From contig JANSYB010000122.1 of NCBI GenBank assembly GCA_024742655.1, forward strand, positions 1 to 6,700: DNA of 6,700 bases. Direction: 5' to 3'. Of the stretch, positions 1-5,975 are shown piece after piece. The notes beneath the pieces were generated by a model. The model saw nothing but the letters and a program-made list of their open reading frames with translations, ran no database searches and was not told where the DNA came from. The position numbers were made by a program, and so were the translations under genes. Origin of the DNA: Paracoccaceae bacterium. GTDB lineage: Bacteria > Pseudomonadota > Alphaproteobacteria > Rhodobacterales > Rhodobacteraceae. Each line of letters starts with the position of its first letter. Position 1 is the first letter of the stretch.

Positions 1-1
1 C

Positions 2-316
2 AGCCTGCCCGATCTCGCCGAACCGGTCTGGCAGGCGACCGAGACGCTGCGCGAGGCCACCGAATGGATGGTGTCGCAGTCCGACCTGAACGAACGGTTT
101 GCCGGGTCCGTGCCATTCCTGCGCGGCTTTGCCCGCGTTCTAGGGGCGCATTATCACCTTGCCGCGGCCATGGCCGAGGGCGGCAATGGCCCCCGCGCGC
201 GACTGGCCCGGTTTTACATCCTGCGCCTTCTGCCCGAGTATGGCGCGTACCTGGCCCACGCAACAGCCGGGGCCACGGATCTTTACGCCCTGACACCAGA
301 GGACTTTGCCGCCTGA
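2..316 (+). CDS. Acyl-CoA dehydrogenase, C-terminal fragment (5' end outside window)
   Basis: Only the last 104 residues are present, read in the frame that ends with TGA at 314-316. The text includes TEWMVSQSDLNERFAGSVPF, then YHLAAAMAEG and LARFYILRLLPEYGAYLAHA, ending LYALTPEDFAA. This is the helical C-terminal extension found in the larger (~570-600 residue) acyl-CoA dehydrogenases, the group that includes the DmdC-like 3-methylmercaptopropionyl-CoA dehydrogenases of roseobacters. Such enzymes oxidise an acyl-CoA to the enoyl-CoA with FAD and pass electrons to ETF. The flavin- and substrate-binding domains lie upstream of the window, so the substrate cannot be told. Its stop codon overlaps the start of the next gene (TGATG), so the two are very likely co-transcribed and translationally coupled. 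The family call is recognition of the C-terminal pattern. Confidence 0.8.
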   Translation, partial: SLPDLAEPVWQATETLREATEWMVSQSDLNERFAGSVPFLRGFARVLGAHYHLAAAMAEGGNGPRARLARFYILRLLPEYGAYLAHATAGATDLYALTPEDFAA

Positions 317-1359
317 TGAACGCCCCGACCGCCATATTGCGCCACCCCTGGGATCACCCGCCAGACCACGGGGACGCCATCGAGGTGGCACCGGGTGTTC
401 TGTGGATCCGCCTGCCGCTGCCGATGGCACTGGACCATGTGAATATCTATGCGCTCGACGAGGGCGACAGCTGGACCATCGTGGATACAGGCATCCACTC
501 CAGGCGGTCGGTAGCACTATGGGAAAACGTGCTGGCCGGGCCGCTTGGGGGCAGGCCTGTCAGCCGCGTGATCCTGACCCATCATCACCCCGATCACATC
601 GGTATGGCCGGATGGCTGATGGATCGCTTCGGCGCAGAACTGGTCACGACCCGCACCGCGTGGCTCATGGCGCGGATGCTGATCCTCGACGTCGAGGAGC
701 GCCCGACCGAACAGGCCGTCGCCTTCTGGCGGTCGGCCGGTATGGACCCCGAGATCCTCGAGGCCCGCAAGAACGACCGGCCCTACAATTTTGCCGATGT
801 CTGCGCCCCGATCCCGGTGGGCTACAGCAGGGTGAAACAGGGCGACGTGATCCGCGCGGGCGGGCGTGACTGGGACGTGCATATCGGCAATGGTCACGCG
901 CCCGAGCATCTCACACTCTGGAGCCGCGACGACACCCTTGTGATTGCGGGCGACCAGATCATCAGCTCCATCAGCCCCAATATCGGCGTCTACCCGACCG
1001 AACCCGAGGCCGACCCGGTCGCCGACTGGCTTGAGGCCTGCGGGCGGCTGTCGACGCTGGCGCGCGAGGATCACCTTGTGCTTTCGGGGCACAAACTGCC
1101 CTTTACCGGTCTGCCGGTCCGGATGCGCCAACTGATCGAGAATCACCACGGCTGTCTTGATCGCCTGCGCACTCACCTGTCCGAGCCAAAGACAGCCGCC
1201 GAATGCTTTGCCCCGCTTTTCAAACGGAAAATTGATCGCGGCACATACGGATTGGCCCTTGTGGAGGCGGTTGCGCATCTCAATCATCTGCATCACGCTG
1301 GCGAGGTAACAAGGACACGGCGCACGGACGGCGCGTGGCTGTGGAAGAGCAAGGGGTAA
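316..1359 (+). CDS. MBL-fold metallohydrolase with C-terminal winged-helix-like domain
   Basis: This 347-residue protein has the full metallo-beta-lactamase metal-binding set: H89-x-H91-x-D93-H94 in LTHHHPDHIG, H194 in GNGHAPEH, D213 in IAGDQ, and H259 in LSGHKLPF. This supports a two-metal (usually zinc) hydrolase. The tail after residue ~270 (RQLIENHH, then ALVEAVAHLNHLHHAGEV and a basic end) resembles the winged-helix-like domain attached to LACTB2/glyoxalase-II-like members. The substrate is not evident; thioesters, lactones or RNA are all known for the superfamily. The reading frame is open back to position 64, but ATG at 316 is chosen because it overlaps the preceding stop (TGATG) and the protein then starts where family members start. 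AGAGGA at 298-303 is a distant Shine-Dalgarno, consistent with coupling. Operon position behind an acyl-CoA dehydrogenase hints at a role in acyl-CoA metabolism (inference). Confidence 0.85.
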   Translation: MNAPTAILRHPWDHPPDHGDAIEVAPGVLWIRLPLPMALDHVNIYALDEGDSWTIVDTGIHSRRSVALWENVLAGPLGGRPVSRVILTHHHPDHIGMAGWLMDRFGAELVTTRTAWLMARMLILDVEERPTEQAVAFWRSAGMDPEILEARKNDRPYNFADVCAPIPVGYSRVKQGDVIRAGGRDWDVHIGNGHAPEHLTLWSRDDTLVIAGDQIISSISPNIGVYPTEPEADPVADWLEACGRLSTLAREDHLVLSGHKLPFTGLPVRMRQLIENHHGCLDRLRTHLSEPKTAAECFAPLFKRKIDRGTYGLALVEAVAHLNHLHHAGEVTRTRRTDGAWLWKSKG

Positions 1360-1365
1360 ACCGGG

Positions 1366-1815
1366 ATGGATGACAAGATCGCGACAGCCGCGGAAATGCA
1401 CGAGGCCGATGCCCTGCCCCGCTGCCACGAGGTGCACACCGATCCCGACAGGACCGGCACCGATGTTCCCGAACGTGTTGCCAAGGAACCGGTGGGCCGC
1501 AAGAGCCCGGCACAATGGGCCTATGAACGCCTGATTCTCTATATCCAGAACTTCGAAAAGACGCTGGACAATGAACACGAGGTCGCCATGGGCTTTACCG
1601 GGGGCGATGCGGGCGTTTTGCGGATCGAGGGCATGGGGTATTTCGACCCCGATATCGTCACCTTTTACGGCACGGACCCGACAGGTGGCAAAACCCAGCT
1701 GATCCAGCATGTCAGTCAATTGAACGTGATGCTGCGCACTCTGCCCAAACAATCCGAACAGGCAGAGCCGACGCGGATCGGGTTTCGCCTGGCACAGGAT
1801 CTGGACGGCGCCTGA
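1366..1815 (+). CDS. DUF6173-family conserved protein
   Basis: This is a 149-residue soluble protein with no signal peptide or membrane segment. The first ~45 residues are low in conserved-looking motifs and rich in charged residues. The core starts at K46-SPAQWAYERLILYIQNFE (to ~64) and continues with EVAMGFTGGDAGVLRIEGMG (72-91), DIVTFYG (96-102) and QLIQHVSQLNVMLR (111-124), ending IGFRLAQDL. I recognise this as the DUF6173 pattern common in Rhodobacteraceae; no biochemical function is known to me. The start is supported by AAGGGG at 1351-1356, which overlaps the previous stop and sits 9 nt before ATG. The 6-nt gap after the MBL-fold gene makes an operon with it and the acyl-CoA dehydrogenase likely. 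The long minus-strand reading frame opposite is a shadow. Confidence 0.75.
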   Translation: MDDKIATAAEMHEADALPRCHEVHTDPDRTGTDVPERVAKEPVGRKSPAQWAYERLILYIQNFEKTLDNEHEVAMGFTGGDAGVLRIEGMGYFDPDIVTFYGTDPTGGKTQLIQHVSQLNVMLRTLPKQSEQAEPTRIGFRLAQDLDGA

Positions 1816-1892
1816 ATGACCGCCTGACGACAAGGACGGCTGCCCGGCCACAGAAATTTGTCCTCAATGCCCCATAAGCCGGACGTAAGATC

Positions 1893-1921
1893 GTGACAGC
1901 CGCCTGTAAATCCGCTATCCA
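1893..1921 (+). promoter_or_regulatory. Possible sigma70-type promoter for ctaH
   Basis: GTGACA at 1893-1898 matches the TTGACA -35 box at five of six bases. It is followed after exactly 17 nt by TATCCA at 1916-1921, a weak -10 box that keeps the first three consensus bases. Transcription would start near 1928, giving a leader of about 35 nt before the ctaH ATG. It sits in the 147-bp gap between DUF6173 and ctaH, the only sizeable plus-strand gap in the left block. I see no clear intrinsic terminator for the upstream genes in this gap. This is a by-eye match only. Confidence 0.35.
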
Positions 1922-1962
1922 ACCGATGATTTCACGTCATGCCCAAGATGAGGAACACACAC

Positions 1963-2097
1963 ATGGCAGAGCATAAGCACGGCGAAATGGACATCGAAGT
2001 TCAGGAAAAGACCTTTGATGGTTTCATCAAGGCATCCACCTACGGGGCCGTGGCCTGCATTCTGGTTCTGCTGTTTCTCGCGATGGTCAATAGCTGA
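1963..2097 (+). CDS. ctaH: aa3-type cytochrome c oxidase subunit IV
   Basis: This tiny gene encodes 44 residues: a charged N-terminus with MDIEVQEKTFDGFIKAST (9-26), then one hydrophobic helix YGAVACILVLLFLAMV (about 27-42) and a two-residue tail. This is the pattern of the small single-span subunit IV of bacterial aa3 oxidases, known from Paracoccus (CtaH) and Rhodobacter. It packs against the oxidase core in the cytoplasmic membrane; in Paracoccus its loss has little effect on activity (established knowledge, recalled). The length fits the family (~45-50 residues). AGGA at 1951-1954 lies 8 nt before ATG, a good ribosome-binding site. No other oxidase gene is in the window, so the subunit is encoded away from its core partners, at least on the visible side. 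Confidence 0.88.
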   Translation: MAEHKHGEMDIEVQEKTFDGFIKASTYGAVACILVLLFLAMVNS

Positions 2098-2116
2098 TCC
2101 CGCTCATATCTGAGGT

Positions 2117-2133
2117 CTGACCCTGCGGGTCAG
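2117..2133 (+). promoter_or_regulatory. Hairpin reaching into the lipoprotein ribosome-binding site
   Basis: CTGACCC (2117-2123) and GGGTCAG (2127-2133) form a perfect 7-bp stem with a TGC loop in the 45-nt gap between ctaH and the lipoprotein gene. The right arm ends inside the AGGAG Shine-Dalgarno (2132-2136), so the folded RNA would partly mask it. No T-run follows, so it is not a standard intrinsic terminator. It could dampen translation of the lipoprotein relative to ctaH or stabilise the processed ctaH transcript. Function is inferred; the pairing is seen directly. Confidence 0.45.
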
Positions 2134-2142
2134 GAGTGCGCC

Positions 2143-2766
2143 ATGCGTATTGTTCTGATCGCGATAGTCTCATGTGTGATTCTGGCAGGGTGTTCAGGCA
2201 AAGAGGTCTGGGCCCCGGACGAGACCGTCACCAAGGCGGCCTATCGCCATGATGGCCCGCCGCGCCTGACGCTGTTCACCATGATCAACCGCAAGAACGG
2301 GAACGGCGGACATTCTTCCCTCATGGTCAACGGGTCGCAGCGCGTGATCTTCGATCCCGCCGGGTCGTTCAAACATCCCAGCATTCCGGAACGCAACGAC
2401 CTCGTTTTCGGCATCACCCCCGCGGTCGAGGATGTCTACACCCGCTATCACGCGCGCGAGACATGGTATGTAAAAATCCAGGAACTCGACGTGTCGCCAC
2501 AGGTGGCCGAGCAGGTCATGCAGCTGGCCAGCAACTACGGCGCCGTGCCCTCGGCCTATTGCGCGCGCTCCACCTCGACCATCCTCAGCCAGATTTTCCC
2601 CGACAGGGTTTCGACGACCTGGTACCCCAAGCAGCTTGCCGCGGCCTTTGCACAAGTGCCCGGTGTGCGCGAACAGGACTTCTACGAGGACGACAGCGAC
2701 GACAATTCCAAGGTTCTCAAGGAGTGGAACCCGGCGGCCGTGGCACAGGCCGCAATGGTGGAATAA
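2143..2766 (+). CDS. Lipoprotein with possible permuted papain-like (NlpC/P60-type) fold
   Basis: This is a 207-residue protein with a lipoprotein signal: hydrophobic MRIVLIAIVSCVIL followed by the lipobox LAGC with Cys17 as the acylated residue. The mature protein is therefore tethered to a membrane on the periplasmic side. The body contains GGHSSLMVNGSQRVIFDPAG (His57) and, later, YGAVPSAYCARSTSTIL (Cys140). A His-containing strand (GHSSL-x-...-DPAG) that precedes a Cys at the start of a helix is the order seen in circularly permuted NlpC/P60-like proteins (LRAT/YiiX-type), which act on peptidoglycan, lipids or amides. That assignment is inference from motif order. The C-terminal ~30 residues are acidic (DFYEDDSDD) and look disordered. 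AGGAG at 2132-2136 lies 6 nt before ATG. It probably shares the ctaH transcript. A homologue without catalytic activity is possible. Confidence 0.7.
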   Translation: MRIVLIAIVSCVILAGCSGKEVWAPDETVTKAAYRHDGPPRLTLFTMINRKNGNGGHSSLMVNGSQRVIFDPAGSFKHPSIPERNDLVFGITPAVEDVYTRYHARETWYVKIQELDVSPQVAEQVMQLASNYGAVPSAYCARSTSTILSQIFPDRVSTTWYPKQLAAAFAQVPGVREQDFYEDDSDDNSKVLKEWNPAAVAQAAMVE

Positions 2767-2769
2767 CCC

Positions 2770-3099
2770 TCAGCCCAGCAGGTAGAGCGCCGCATAGAGC
2801 GTGCCCGCACCCAACCCGATGGACAGCAACACATTTCGCGTCCACGCCCCCACAACGATCGTCACCACGGCGGCCGTGAGACGGGCGGGATCCAGCGTAC
2901 CCTGGGTCGCCGCGGGCCACATCACCAAGGGGGCGACGAGACCAGGCAGGACCGCCACCGCTGTATAGCGCAAATGCCGCATTACCCACGCCGGTAGAGG
3001 CCGGCTCCCGACAAGGCCGATAAATGCGAACCGCAGCAGGAAACTGCCCAGCCCCAATCCCACGATAACGAGCCACAGTTCCACACGGTCCTCGATCAT
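2770..3099 (-). CDS. azlD: AzlD family branched-chain amino acid exporter, small subunit
   Basis: A 109-residue, almost wholly hydrophobic protein with about three to four membrane segments: LWLVIVGLGLGSFLLRFAFI near 9-28, AVAVLPGLVAPLVMW near 47-61, and two more between ~74 and 108. The motif FLLRFAFI, followed by a short basic loop, a tyrosine and AVAVLPGLVAP, is typical of AzlD. AzlD pairs with AzlC to export branched-chain amino acids or analogues across the inner membrane. ATG overlaps the end of azlC by 4 nt, which indicates translational coupling and the expected 1:1 partner; AGGTGA just upstream can serve as ribosome-binding site. The gene ends only 3 nt from the stop of the convergent lipoprotein gene, with no visible terminator between them. 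Confidence 0.88.
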   Translation of the reverse strand: MIEDRVELWLVIVGLGLGSFLLRFAFIGLVGSRPLPAWVMRHLRYTAVAVLPGLVAPLVMWPAATQGTLDPARLTAAVVTIVVGAWTRNVLLSIGLGAGTLYAALYLLG

Positions 3100-3812
3100 G
3101 CGTCACCTGCCCGGGCGGCGCTTCGACGTTCGACCTCGGCCCCGGTGACCATGCCCAGGATACCGGCCACCAAAAGCCCAAGGTTGTAGGGAAGAAAGGC
3201 AAATACAAGGGCCGCGATCACGGACACCAGTGCGGCGGCCACATGGGCCGGCGTGCGCAACATGGGCATGATGATCGCGAGGAACGTGATCGGCAATGCG
3301 AAATCCAGCGCCAGACCCTCGGGGATCGAGTTGCCCAGCATCGCCCCCACGACAGTGAAGACATACCAGAACGGGCAAACCGGGGCGACAGTGCCCCAGA
3401 AATAGGCCAGCTTCTGACCGATCGTCCAATGCGGGTTCTGTTCATATTTCAGAACCGAGCAGCCATAACTCTGATCAACGATGAAATAGGCAGCAAGGGC
3501 CCTTTGGCGCAGGCTTGCCTCACCCAGATATGGCGTCAGAGACGCCGAATACATCGCCATGCGCAGGTTCACCGCCAAGGCCGAAACCAGCACGACGACG
3601 GTCGGCACGTCATCGACCATCAACTGCAAGGCCGTGAACTGCGCCGCCCCGGCGATCACCGCCACCGAGAAGGTCAGCGCCTCGACCACGTTCAGCCCGG
3701 CCTCTGCGGCAACGACACCGAACAGCAGGGCAAATGGGCCCACGACCAGAACGAAGGGTGCCGCATCGCGGGCACCCTGCAAGAAGATGGATTTCGTGGT
3801 TTCCGTCGGCAC
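3096..3812 (-). CDS. azlC: AzlC family branched-chain amino acid permease, large subunit
   Basis: A 238-residue membrane protein with the AzlC signature: PFALLFGVVAAEAGL (26-40), the conserved AGAAQF (54-59) in the second hydrophobic stretch, NLRMAMYSASL (82-92), and IVDQSYG (111-117). Several further membrane helices follow to ~223, then a short basic cytoplasmic tail. The length matches the family (~230-250). With AzlD it forms a low-specificity exporter; in Bacillus subtilis azlC/azlD changes confer azaleucine resistance (recalled). The start codon is GTG at 3812-3810 on the minus strand, with only a weak purine stretch (TAGGGCG) upstream. It is transcribed divergently from fdhD across ~60 bp. 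No regulator gene is adjacent and I see no clear operator. Confidence 0.9.
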   Translation of the reverse strand: MPTETTKSIFLQGARDAAPFVLVVGPFALLFGVVAAEAGLNVVEALTFSVAVIAGAAQFTALQLMVDDVPTVVVLVSALAVNLRMAMYSASLTPYLGEASLRQRALAAYFIVDQSYGCSVLKYEQNPHWTIGQKLAYFWGTVAPVCPFWYVFTVVGAMLGNSIPEGLALDFALPITFLAIIMPMLRTPAHVAAALVSVIAALVFAFLPYNLGLLVAGILGMVTGAEVERRSAARAGDA

Positions 3813-3875
3813 AAGAGCGCCCTAGATTGGCTGTTACTTGACTGACCGCCTAGCCTTTTCCCGGGAGAATTGCAA

Positions 3876-4766
3876 TTGGCGAAGACAAACAAACTAAAGG
3901 ATTACGTGATCGCGCCGGACCCGAATGCGCCGCGTCTGACGCGCGCGGTCACGGGCGTGGATCACGAGGGGCACCAAACCCGGATATCAGTGGTCGAGGA
4001 ACGGCCGCTTACGATTTTCCTCAATAGCCAGGAAATCGTCACCGCGATGACCATCGGCGATTATCCCGATTATCTGGCGCTCGGCTTTCTGCGCAATCAG
4101 GGCATGCTGCGCGACGGTGAAACCGTCACCGGCGTGGAATATGACGAGGACCTGGAGACAGTCATCGTGCGCACCGATGGTCAAACCACCTACGAGGAAA
4201 AGCTCAAGAAGAAGACCCGCACCTCCGGTTGTGCCGTCGGTACGGTCTTCGGCGACATGATGGAGGGGCTGGAGGGAAAGGTTCTGCCCGATCTCGAGGT
4301 GCGCACCTCCGATCTCTACACGCTGGCATCGACGATCAACCGAACCCCCTCGCTCTATCTCGAGGCGGGCGCCATCCACGGCACCGTGCTGTGCCAGGGT
4401 GACAGACCACTCGTCTACATGGAGGACGTGGGTCGCCACAACGCGGTGGACAAGATCGCCGGCTGGATGCTGGCAGAAGGCATATCCCCCGATGACAAGC
4501 TGCTCTACACAACCGGGCGCCTGACCTCTGAAATGGTGATCAAGACAGCACTTATGGGCATTCCCGCGCTGGCCTCGCGCTCCGGCTTCACGGCCTGGGG
4601 CGTCGAGATCGCCCAGGAGGTAGGACTGACACTGATCGGACGAATGCGCGGCAAGCGCTTCGTCTGCCTTGCCGGCGATGAACGCCTGAAACGTGATGCG
4701 GATCCGGATGCCGTCCCCGACGAAGACCGCAAGCACCGGCGCAAGAGCGCGGAGGGCGAACCATGA
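3876..4766 (+). CDS. fdhD: Formate dehydrogenase accessory sulfurtransferase FdhD
   Basis: FdhD takes sulfur from a cysteine desulfurase (IscS in E. coli) and delivers it to the Mo-bis-MGD cofactor before insertion into formate dehydrogenase. Recognisable segments are ERPLTIFLNSQEIVTAMTIG (42-61), GFLRNQGML (70-78), TRTSGCAVG (114-122) with the presumed sulfur-carrying Cys119, MEDVGRHNAVDKIAGWML (182-199), TTGRLTSEMV, and the C-terminal GKRFVCLAGDERL. The length (296) fits the family. The E. coli protein has a CxxC motif here; this one has C119-A-V-G122, so the second cysteine is absent. Two in-frame TTG codons compete as starts. TTG at 3876 is preferred because GGGAG (3863-3867) lies 8 nt before it but only 2 nt before TTG at 3870. 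No ATG is available upstream; GTG at 3906 is a third option. First gene of the molybdenum-cofactor block. Confidence 0.92.
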   Translation: MAKTNKLKDYVIAPDPNAPRLTRAVTGVDHEGHQTRISVVEERPLTIFLNSQEIVTAMTIGDYPDYLALGFLRNQGMLRDGETVTGVEYDEDLETVIVRTDGQTTYEEKLKKKTRTSGCAVGTVFGDMMEGLEGKVLPDLEVRTSDLYTLASTINRTPSLYLEAGAIHGTVLCQGDRPLVYMEDVGRHNAVDKIAGWMLAEGISPDDKLLYTTGRLTSEMVIKTALMGIPALASRSGFTAWGVEIAQEVGLTLIGRMRGKRFVCLAGDERLKRDADPDAVPDEDRKHRRKSAEGEP

Positions 4767-4775
4767 TCCACGCGC

Positions 4776-4797
4776 CAATTTTCTTCACAGAAAATTG
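4776..4797. repeat. AT-rich inverted repeat 1 upstream of mobA
   Basis: CAATTTTCT (4776-4784) and AGAAAATTG (4789-4797) form a perfect 9-bp dyad around a TCAC loop. It begins 9 nt after the fdhD stop. No T-run follows, and the stem is AT-rich, so a classical rho-independent terminator is unlikely. It abuts a second dyad directly; the pair is treated as one structure in the findings. It could be a protein-binding operator or an RNA hairpin. Confidence 0.75.
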
Positions 4798-4821
4798 CCA
4801 AGAAAATTTGCATTTTCTTGG
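4798..4821. repeat. AT-rich inverted repeat 2 upstream of mobA
   Basis: CCAAGAAAAT (4798-4807) and ATTTTCTTGG (4812-4821) form a perfect 10-bp dyad around a TTGC loop, starting at the very next base after repeat 1 and ending 21 nt before the mobA ATG. Its core (AAGAAAAT / ATTTTCTT) is the same as in repeat 1, so arms of the two dyads can also pair with each other. The local AT content contrasts sharply with the GC-rich genes around it. Confidence 0.78.
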
Positions 4822-4842
4822 ACCGCTCAACAGGCAGACATC

Positions 4843-5487
4843 ATGAACCGCCCTCTCGGCGTGATCCTTGCGGGTGGGCAAGCCACACGGATGGGCGGCG
4901 GTGACAAGGGCCTGCTGCGATTGGGCGACAGAACCATACTTGATCACGTGATCGACCGGCTCGCGCCGCAAGTCTCGGGCCTGGCACTCAATGCCAATGG
5001 CGATCCGTCACGCTTCGAGGCCCTTGGGCTGCCTGTCCTGGCCGACCCGATCGAAGGCTATGCGGGCCCGCTCGTGGGCGTTCTGGCCGGGCTCGACTGG
5101 GCCGCACAGAAGGGGGTCGACACCATCGTGACCGTCGCCGCCGACACACCCTTCTTTCCTGTCGATCTTGTAGACGGTCTGTGCCTGGCCGCAGAGGGCA
5201 TGACGACCCCGCTTGTGCTGGCCGCCACGCCGCGCAGCGACGGGGAGAAGACGAAATCCATGTCCCGCTCGGGCCTTGTGCGCCACCCGACCTTCGGATT
5301 GTGGCCCACGGCTTTGCGCGATGATCTGCGCGCCGCCCTTGAGGACGGGTTGCGCAAGGTCGTGATCTGGACCGAGAAACATGACGGACGCGAGGCGATA
5401 TTCGACATGCCCGGAGATCCGTTCTTCAACGTCAATACGCCCGAGGATCTGATGCGGGCGCAACAGATACTGAAAGACGCAGGATGA
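4843..5487 (+). CDS. mobA: Molybdenum cofactor guanylyltransferase MobA
   Basis: MobA transfers GMP from GTP to Mo-molybdopterin, making the guanine dinucleotide cofactor (MGD) used by DMSO-reductase-family enzymes such as formate dehydrogenase. The 214-residue protein has the nucleotidyltransferase signature ILAGGQATRMGGGDKGLL (8-25, with R16, D21 and K22), the metal-binding D101 in VAADTPFFP, HPTFGLWP (148-155) and FNVNTPEDL (195-203). The length is normal for the family (~195-215). The frame is open back to 4693 inside fdhD, but ATG at 4843 puts the nucleotide-binding motif at the usual distance from the N-terminus. The ribosome-binding site (AGGCAG, ~4832) is weak. A hydrophilic stretch around 131-146 (RSDGEKTKSMSRSG) appears to be a small insertion before HPTFGLWP. 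It is 76 nt downstream of fdhD, and its stop overlaps mobB. Confidence 0.93.
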   Translation: MNRPLGVILAGGQATRMGGGDKGLLRLGDRTILDHVIDRLAPQVSGLALNANGDPSRFEALGLPVLADPIEGYAGPLVGVLAGLDWAAQKGVDTIVTVAADTPFFPVDLVDGLCLAAEGMTTPLVLAATPRSDGEKTKSMSRSGLVRHPTFGLWPTALRDDLRAALEDGLRKVVIWTEKHDGREAIFDMPGDPFFNVNTPEDLMRAQQILKDAG

Positions 5488-5975
5488 GACTATACGGGGT
5501 CGTAGGGTGGAAGAACGCCGGTAAGACCGGGTTGATGGAACGTCTCGTGACCGAGATCACGGGCCGCGGCATCTCGGTGTCGACCATCAAGCACGCGCAT
5601 CACAGTTTTGATGTCGATCATCCCGGCAAGGACAGCCACCGCCACCGCGTGGCCGGCGCGACCGAGGTTCTTCTGGCCTCGCGCAACCGCTTTGCCCTGA
5701 TGCATGAACTGCGTGGAGAGGACGAACCGGTACTTTCTGCATTGCTGGAAAAGCTTGCCCCGGTCGACCTTGTCCTCGTCGAAGGCTACAAGCGCGACAG
5801 CCACCCCAAGGTCGAGGCCCATCGCGCCGAGACGGGCAACCCCCTCATCGCGCCGGACGACCCGACGGTGCACGCGGTGGCCAGCGACACGGCGCTCGAT
5901 CTGGACAGGCCGGTGTTCGATCTCGACGATACCGGGGCCATCGCCGATTTCATCCTGCAAGAGGTGGGTCTGTGA
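5484..5975 (+). CDS. mobB: Molybdopterin-guanine dinucleotide biosynthesis protein MobB
   Basis: MobB is a GTP-binding P-loop protein that associates with MobA and helps MGD formation; in E. coli it is not essential. The 163-residue sequence has the Walker A motif GWKNAGKT (8-15), the family block TIKHAHHSFDVDHPGKDSHR (34-53) followed by HRVAGA, and VEGYKRDSHPKVE (99-111) with an acidic Walker B-like region just before it. The length fits the family. ATG at 5484 overlaps the mobA stop by 4 nt (ATGA), so the two are translationally coupled, as expected for partner proteins. Its own stop overlaps the GTG of the next gene by 4 nt. Confidence 0.93.
   Translation: MRLYGVVGWKNAGKTGLMERLVTEITGRGISVSTIKHAHHSFDVDHPGKDSHRHRVAGATEVLLASRNRFALMHELRGEDEPVLSALLEKLAPVDLVLVEGYKRDSHPKVEAHRAETGNPLIAPDDPTVHAVASDTALDLDRPVFDLDDTGAIADFILQEVGL

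Noticed and set aside
64..315. In-frame upstream extension of the MBL-fold protein
   Set aside because: It would overlap the acyl-CoA dehydrogenase C-terminus almost entirely and reads as low-complexity Arg/Pro-rich sequence; the TGATG start at 316 explains the gene better.
517..1851. Long minus-strand open frame (444 codons) opposite the MBL-fold and DUF6173 genes
   Set aside because: It lies antisense to two genes with clear family motifs, has no recognisable domain, and is the kind of shadow frame common in GC-rich DNA.
3813..3869. Promoter for fdhD in the azlC-fdhD divergent gap (TTGGCT near 3827 with TAGCCT near 3851)
   Set aside because: The -10 match is poor and the alternative TTGACT at 3838 has no -10 at the right distance; a promoter must be here but I cannot place it.
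4776..4821. Intrinsic terminator after fdhD
   Set aside because: The stems are AT-rich and neither is followed by a T-run, so they do not fit a rho-independent terminator.
4776..4821. Sigma54 promoter or ModE/Mop-type molybdate box in the fdhD-mobA gap
   Set aside because: No GG-N10-GC pattern with the right spacing on either strand, and the dyads lack the TATA-rich arms of known molybdate boxes.
4693..4842. Extension of MobA back into fdhD
   Set aside because: It would add 50 unrelated residues before the N-terminal nucleotide-binding motif and would translate through the two dyads; ATG at 4843 gives the normal family length.
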